DNA from: Pachypanchax playfairii
Lineage: Eukaryota > Chordata > Actinopteri > Cyprinodontiformes > Aplocheilidae
Assembly: GCA_006937955.1 (NCBI GenBank)
Contig: SSNP01000020.1
Span: forward strand, 226,961 to 290,960
Reading direction: 5' to 3'
DNA length: 64,000 nt
The notes beneath the pieces were generated by a model, which had not been told where the DNA came from, made no database searches, and saw nothing but the letters and a program-made list of their open reading frames with translations. The translations under genes were made by a program, and so were the position numbers. The stretch's first letter is position 1. Each line of letters begins with the position of its first letter. This document shows positions 60,201-64,000 of this stretch, one piece after another.

Positions 60201-63200
60201 TTTAATGTAAATATTTGATCAGAGTTGTTTATCTTACCCTGTGAAGATCTGTTTATTGCTTTCTTTATTCATTCAGAAATATACAGTGAGTTCAGTGTTT
60301 GCACCCACAGCTGGCATCTGAGCTGCAGGCTCTGCAGCTCTCAGCATAAATATGCCAGTGAGACTGTAATTACTCTGCTTGTTATATCATACTGTGGACT
60401 GCTCGTGGGTGGGGGACATAATAACCTAGTGTGCTCCTGCTCACACATATTTGTTTCAAATCATGCTGCATGTTTAGGTATCTATAATCCAGCAGGACTT
60501 GATCTGAGTCAGCAGGTCAGGATGTCTTATCAACACCAGGATGTTGTTTAGCTTCAGGATGTCGACTTGTCATGGTTTATGTCTTAAATGAAATGAAATC
60601 GTTTCTAACTTGAGTTTTAGAGAACAGAAGCTCTGCTGCAGAGTTTAAACCTGTGGGTGAGAGTATTTCCTGGAGTGACCAGCAGCTTGAATTGCTCATG
60701 TTTCAGTAATGAGAAGCTTGTTTTAAACTCCCAACATCAGTTAGGTCTTATGTCATGGATGCAGGTGATTTAATAAGGAGATATTTATCTGTTTACATGT
60801 TTACACCAGCTGGTTAACCTCTCAGCCCCCCCCCCCCAGACTACAGTCTGAACTAGAAGGGCTCCTGCTGGTGGAGGAATCTGCAGCATCGTGTTTCTTT
60901 ATGGCGTGACGTCTGACTGATACGTAGCTTCTGTTAGTTGTATTTATGACCAGAGCAGCAGCCTGACAGTAAAACATGGTGGTTGAGAATCAGGTCTGAA
61001 GGGACGTTCATCAGCTGTCACTAGCTCCGTTTAACCTCTCTCACCTCCACCAGCTGCCTGTCTGACGTTCTTCTTATCAACATCATATTTGTTTATCCTT
61101 TAGGTGATCAGGCAGCTGATGAAGAAGGACTTCACTCTGGAGTTCTCTCGTGACCGCAAGTCGATGTCTGTGTACTGCACTCCTGTCAAACCAGGTTCCC
61201 TCAGCAAGATGTTTGTAAAGGTAATTTGTATTTCTCTACAGCACAGCTGATTTCAAACCTTCAGTTCAGATGAGTCTGTATAGAAAAGATCCAACTTACA
61301 GACGTGTCTGACTTGTTGCAGCGGGTTTAAAAACCTGCTTTCAAACAGAGACATGATGGAAATGATCCGTCTTAGTTCTGCTAAAAACCAGATAAAAGAA
61401 GAACCCAGTTTAAACCAATCAGTGAGGAGGTGTAGCTGATTGGATGAGAGGGATGAATAACCAGTCATGAAGCATCGATGGGGTCAGACGGGTCAAGGAG
61501 CCGAGGGGGTCGTCGGCCTCTGCAGGAAGTGCACAGACGTGTTCATCAAATCTAAAAGATGCTACGAGAGAAAAATCCCAAAAGTGTTCAAAAGAAGTCA
61601 ACAGGCTTCTCCAGTTCTGATCCTGGTTCTTCTCTGGACCGGACTGTGTGCACCAGATCACTCGGTCTGTGTTTGGGGGTTTTATCTTTAGGGTGAACCA
61701 GGTTCTGTTTGAGGGTCCAGTTCGGTTTGACGTTCATGGGGATGTTGGAGAAACAGATGATTTCTGTTTCCTTCAGGAAATGAATGATGCTGCACTGTAG
61801 ACGCTGTTCATCTTTACATCATCAGGTTCCAGCTGGTTGTTTGGAGTGTCTGCTGAGTCGGGTTGCTTCCACACGTCTGACACAGCTGAGCCCAGTTCCA
61901 GCTGTCCAACCTGTCCTTCTGCACCGGCTCTGATTTCACTCTGCTTGTTGTGCTGACAGGGGGCTCCTGAGAGTGTGATTGAGAGGTGTCAGTACCTGCG
62001 TATGGGAACAGAGAAGGTTACCATGACAACAGCCCTGCGTGAGCAGCTGATGTGTAAAATCAGGGAGTGGGGGACAGGTAAGGACACCCTGCGCTGCCTC
62101 GCTCTGGCCACTCACGACACCCCGCCTCGCAGGGACGAGATGGATCTCGAAGACTCAAGCAAGTTTGTAAAATACGAGGTACAGAATAACTCATTATCAG
62201 CTGTTTTTATTGGTGTTATGTCTAAGATTAGTTTGTTTTCCAGCTGTTAGACATGTTCATCTTTAGCATGTTGATAACAAGCTTTGATCAGTCTCAGTCT
62301 CGCTGGTGGGAACTGCACGTTGTTATTGTTCTGGTTCTGGTTCTAAGTAACTGAGACTGACCCGACTTTAACATTCAGTCCCTGTTGTACAAATAGATCA
62401 GGTCCTGTTTTCAGGAAGCACCTCCAACCTCTAACTGCACTTCCTGTTCTCTTCTTCTTCAGACGGGGCTCACGTTCGTTGGCTGCGTGGGAATGCTTGA
62501 CCCGCCCAGGAAGGAGGTGATTGGTTCTGTGAAACTGTGCAGCGAGGCAGGTATCCGAGTGATCATGATCACCGGAGACAACAAAGGCACGGCGGTGGCC
62601 ATCTGCAGACGCATCGGCATCTTCGAGGAGGAAGAGGACGTGAAGGGGAAGGCCTACACCGGGCGCGAGTTTGACGACCTCTTACCAGAGGAACAGAGAG
62701 AAGCCGTCAAACGGGCCCGATGCTTCGCCCGCGTTGAGCCCGCTCACAAGTCCAAAATCGTGGGATACCTTCAGTCGTTTGATGAGATTACTGCCATGGT
62801 GAGAGGATGTTCTAAAGTCCTTCTTTGCTTCATTAGTATTTTTCTCCCTCTGGTGGTCATGTGACCAACAGCTCCAGACCTGAACCTGAGGGTGTGTCTG
62901 ATGAAAGAACTTGAAGGCACCTGTGATGAGACTTACACAATATTTTACATTCTGTTGAACCACGATTCAGATGTAAAGTTTGATCAGTTGGTTTTCAGTA
63001 TAATTTTAATTAATATTACTTCTGATCTGGACGAGTTTTCCTGTGAAAGGACTTTGTGAGACGTCTTCCTGTTCAGTCTCAGATTATTTCCTGTTCTTTG
63101 GTCTTTGTGTTTGATCACTCTGAAGATAATCTGATCAAATCTTGTGATGTATAATACTAGTTCCTTTTTCCCAGACTGGAGATGGTGTGAATGACGCTCC

Positions 63201-63835
63201 CGCCCTGAAGAAAGCAGAGATCGGTATAGCCATGGGTTCTGGTACAGCCGTGGCCAAATCTGCGTCTGAGATGGTTCTTTCTGATGATAACTTCTCCACC
63301 ATCGTGGCTGCTGTGGAGGAAGGACGAGCCATCTACAACAACATGAAGCAGTTCATCAGATACCTCATCTCCTCCAACGTGGGGGAAGTTGTCTGGTGAG
63401 GGTTGACCAGAAGATGGGACCGTGTCCACGTGGTGTCCTCAGCTCACCTCTCTTCTCTGTCCGCAGCATCTTCCTGACGGCCATCCTGGGTCTCCCCGAG
63501 GCTTTGATCCCCGTCCAGCTGCTGTGGGTTAATCTAGTGACGGACGGCCTTCCTGCTACGGCTTTGGGCTTCAACCCCCCAGACCTGGACATCATGGACA
63601 AACCTCCCCGCAATCCCAAGGAGCCGCTCATCTCCGGCTGGCTCTTCTTCAGATACCTCGCCATTGGAGGTAAAGTTTAACCCGTTCATGTTGTTTCTCT
63701 TGTGATTCATGCTGATGTCTTCATGTCGATTCTTTGTCCTGTCCTGTAGGGTATGTGGGTATGGGGACGGTGAGCGCAGCCACGTGGTGGTACCTGTTTG
63801 ATGAAGCAGGTCCGCAGGTGTCTTTCTATCAGCTG
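38821..63835 (+). CDS. atp2a3: SERCA-type calcium ATPase, 17 exons present, 3' partial (ATP2A3-like)
   Basis: P-type pump that moves two Ca2+ per ATP from cytosol into the sarco/endoplasmic reticulum. The 17 exons, listed separately, join in frame to 867 residues; the family has about 1000, so the last helices lie beyond the window. Key residues sit at family positions: TGES 181-184, thapsigargin-site Phe256, Ca-ligand Glu309, phosphorylated Asp351 (DKTGT), nucleotide-site Phe487 and Lys492. From residue 512 numbering runs three below SERCA1: Lys512 of KGAPE, hinge TGDGVND 698-704, Ca ligands Asn765 and Glu768. ATP2A3-type choices include ETTTAFVEP, GAPESVIERC, KSASEMVLSDDN and ILGLPEAL. The phospholamban contact KDDKPV of SERCA2 is KGNRPV (397-402), which argues against atp2a2. 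The SERCA call is certain; the paralogue is less so. Confidence 0.93.
40264..40546. repeat. 39-bp minisatellite, seven copies, intron 1
   Basis: Seven full units and a partial one. Each unit starts GAAGCTGAGGGCTGTTA and ends CGGTATCT. Units differ at G/C after GTTA and at C/T before CGGTATCT. The in-frame 13-residue peptide repeat is a by-product of the unit length. Confidence 0.95.
43046..43153. repeat. 10-bp minisatellite, intron 1
   Basis: About eleven degenerate units related to GGTCCAGGCN, with TGTCC- and GGTCCTGG-type variants. Confidence 0.88.
45116..45148. repeat. (AG)n microsatellite, intron 1
   Basis: About 16 AG units. Confidence 0.95.
47053..47070 (+). CDS. atp2a3: SERCA exon 2, 18-bp microexon (residues 40-46)
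   Basis: Encodes ELPAEEG across its junctions. Acceptor CACAG and donor GTAAAT. An 18-bp second exon is conserved in SERCA genes. Confidence 0.93.
47376..47458 (+). CDS. atp2a3: SERCA exon 3 (residues 47-73)
   Basis: 83 bp. Encodes [20 protein letters not shown] and the start of membrane helix M1. Acceptor TTTCAG, donor GTGAGT. Confidence 0.95.
49689..49736. repeat. 12-bp palindromic tandem repeat before exon 4
   Basis: About four units of AGCTAACAYGTT. Two neighbouring units form the perfect palindrome AGCTAACATGTTAGCT. Each unit carries CTAAC, a vertebrate branch-point-like word. It lies 20-68 bases upstream of exon 4. Confidence 0.85.
49757..49861 (+). CDS. atp2a3: SERCA exon 4 (residues 74-108)
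   Basis: 105 bp. Encodes the M1 end, the acidic loop FEEGEETTTAFVEP and M2. Acceptor TTGTAG follows a pyrimidine-poor tract; donor GTGAGA. Confidence 0.95.
50255..50393 (+). CDS. atp2a3: SERCA exon 5 (residues 109-154)
   Basis: 139 bp. [20 protein letters not shown] links M2 to the actuator domain. Donor GTGAGG; intron 5 is 4.4 kb. Confidence 0.95.
50610..50649. repeat. Alternating purine-pyrimidine run, intron 5
   Basis: TGTGTGTGTGTGCGCGCGTG and the following CACGTGTGCGTG alternate purine and pyrimidine, a composition prone to Z-DNA. Confidence 0.75.
52385..52800 (-). pseudogene. Tc1/mariner-type transposase relic, intron 5
   Basis: The minus-strand frame at 52596-52402 contains ETIRNRLHEGGLRAPRPLAD followed by PVLT, the DNA-binding-domain wording of a transposase family common in fish. 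Further pieces, including NTWRRFQET near 52650, lie upstream in broken frames. The catalytic half is missing. It lies antisense within the SERCA intron. Confidence 0.75.
53163..53191. repeat. (AG)n microsatellite, intron 5
   Basis: About 14 AG units. Confidence 0.95.
54198..54198. other. Ambiguous base
   Basis: The only N in the window, inside intron 5 of the SERCA gene. Confidence 0.99.
54816..54896 (+). CDS. atp2a3: SERCA exon 6 (residues 155-181)
   Basis: 81 bp. Encodes VGDKVPADIRVTSIKSTTLR and ends in the T of the TGES dephosphorylation loop, completed by exon 7. Confidence 0.95.
55037..55122 (+). CDS. atp2a3: SERCA exon 7 (residues 182-210)
   Basis: 86 bp. Starts with GES of the TGES loop and ends VNQDKKNMLFS. 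The intron on each side is only about 100-140 bp. Confidence 0.95.
55226..55690 (+). CDS. atp2a3: SERCA exon 8 (residues 211-365), catalytic core
   Basis: 465 bp, the largest exon. Holds the end of the actuator domain, M3, M4 with the Ca2+ ligand Glu309 (AIPEGLP), and phosphorylated Asp351 (SDKTGTLTTN). Donor GTAAGT. Confidence 0.97.
55743..55823. repeat. (GGTCG)n pentanucleotide array, intron 8
   Basis: GGGTC/GGTCG units interrupted by GGCCCGTC, starting about 50 bases after the exon 8 donor. Confidence 0.93.
57212..57246. repeat. (GGTTCT)n microsatellite, intron 8
   Basis: Just under six hexanucleotide units. Confidence 0.95.
57715..57803 (+). CDS. atp2a3: SERCA exon 9 (residues 366-394)
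   Basis: 89 bp. Encodes MFITDKVESSSCTLHEFSIT, entering the nucleotide-binding domain. Donor GTGAGT. Confidence 0.95.
58382..58484 (+). CDS. atp2a3: SERCA exon 10 (residues 395-429)
   Basis: 103 bp. Carries KGNRPV at 397-402 where SERCA2 has the phospholamban-contact motif KDDKPV. Donor GTCCGT has C at +3, weaker than the others. Confidence 0.94.
59027..59158 (+). CDS. atp2a3: SERCA exon 11 (residues 430-473)
   Basis: 132 bp. AKGVYEKVGEATETALTTLV belongs to the nucleotide-binding domain, including Glu442-type ATP contacts. Donor GTAAGC. Confidence 0.95.
61104..61220 (+). CDS. atp2a3: SERCA exon 12 (residues 474-512)
   Basis: 117 bp. FTLEFSRDRKSM with Phe487 and Lys492 forms the ATP site. 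The surface loop after YCTP is three residues shorter than in SERCA1, which shifts later numbering by three. Confidence 0.95.
61960..62178 (+). CDS. atp2a3: SERCA exon 13 (residues 513-585)
   Basis: 219 bp. GAPESVIERC follows the catalytic Lys; DTLRCLALATHDTPPRRDEM follows. ESVIERC is the ATP2A3 wording. Confidence 0.95.
62463..62798 (+). CDS. atp2a3: SERCA exon 14 (residues 586-697)
   Basis: 336 bp. Encodes GMLDPPRKEV and VIMITGDNKGTAVAICRRIG of the phosphorylation domain, ending at DEITAM. Donor GTGAGA. Confidence 0.96.
63175..63395 (+). CDS. atp2a3: SERCA exon 15 (residues 698-770)
   Basis: 221 bp. Encodes the Mg-binding hinge TGDGVND and M5 with Ca ligands Asn765 and Glu768 (SSNVGEVV). 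Confidence 0.96.
63467..63669 (+). CDS. atp2a3: SERCA exon 16 (residues 771-838)
   Basis: 203 bp. Encodes M6 with the Ca-binding WVNLVTDGLP segment, the L6-7 loop and the start of M7. Intron 15 is only 71 bp. Confidence 0.96.
63750..63835 (+). CDS. atp2a3: SERCA exon 17 (residues 839-867), last exon in window
   Basis: 86 bp. Encodes GYVGMGTVSAATWWYLFDEA and ends FYQL. Donor GTGAGT. About 130 residues, including M8-M10, are expected further downstream. Confidence 0.95.
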
Positions 63836-63976
63836 GTGAGTTCAGCCTGTTTTTACTGACTGTTGGTTTCTTTGTCTCATGATGCTGAAGAGGAGACCCA
63901 CAGGTGTCCACTGTGTGAGGACATGTCTCATGGTTAATGTTGTATTGATGTCGTCCTGAACATTTAACTATGTGAT

Positions 63977-64000
63977 CCCCCCCCCCCCCCCCCCCCCCCC
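63977..64000. repeat. C24 run at window end
   Basis: A pure C run reaches the last base, inside intron 17 of the SERCA gene. Its true length is unknown. Confidence 0.95.

Overview
The window is animal nuclear DNA and reads as a teleost fish chromosome segment. It has spliced vertebrate genes with GT-AG introns and a dense load of fish-type transposable elements (L2/CR1-like LINEs, Tc1 elements, hAT- and Harbinger-like MITEs, tRNA-derived SINE relics, a Tf1/sushi-type chromodomain retrotransposon). Microsatellites are frequent. I see no bacterial, organellar or CRISPR sequence, and no convincing rRNA or tRNA gene.

Left third (1-20 kb). The window opens inside a LINE whose reverse-transcriptase frame is intact to its stop and which ends in a (TATTC)n tail. 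Next come degenerate repeats, a 590-bp MITE with 3-bp target duplications, and a relic of a second LINE. A lone 49-bp coding exon at 7807-7855 matches the end of RRM1 of a CELF (Bruno-like) RNA-binding protein; no other exon of that gene was found here. At 9754-11354 lies a complete Tc1 transposon with an intact DD34E transposase and nearly identical 199/200-bp inverted repeats. From 16 to 19 kb there is a composite inverted-repeat element split by a solo LTR, followed by a hAT-like MITE with an 8-bp target duplication.

Middle (20.2-30.3 kb). A complete Ty3/gypsy chromovirus on the minus strand (20218-26455) has two 854-bp LTRs, open gag and pol frames, a probable -1 frameshift site and a C-terminal chromodomain. 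The 12 bases next to its 5' LTR are complementary to a site inside the same LTR, 31-32 bases downstream of a TATA-like motif, which is the signature of self-primed reverse transcription. The 5' LTR abuts a 3.8-kb G/T-rich satellite built from 12- and 15-bp units.

Right half (30.3-64 kb). After a second copy of the composite element, containing a Tc1 relic and SINE relics, comes a GC-rich promoter-like region and a SERCA calcium-pump gene on the plus strand. Its start codon is at 38821. Seventeen exons encoding 867 residues are present with every splice junction in frame; the last membrane helices lie beyond the window. Residue choices favour the ATP2A3 paralogue. Introns hold minisatellites, microsatellites and a Tc1/mariner relic. 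The window ends in a 24-base C run.

The CELF exon and the SERCA gene lie on the same strand, but no CELF 3' exons lie between them. Either CELF has very large introns, the exon is displaced, or the two halves were joined in assembly.
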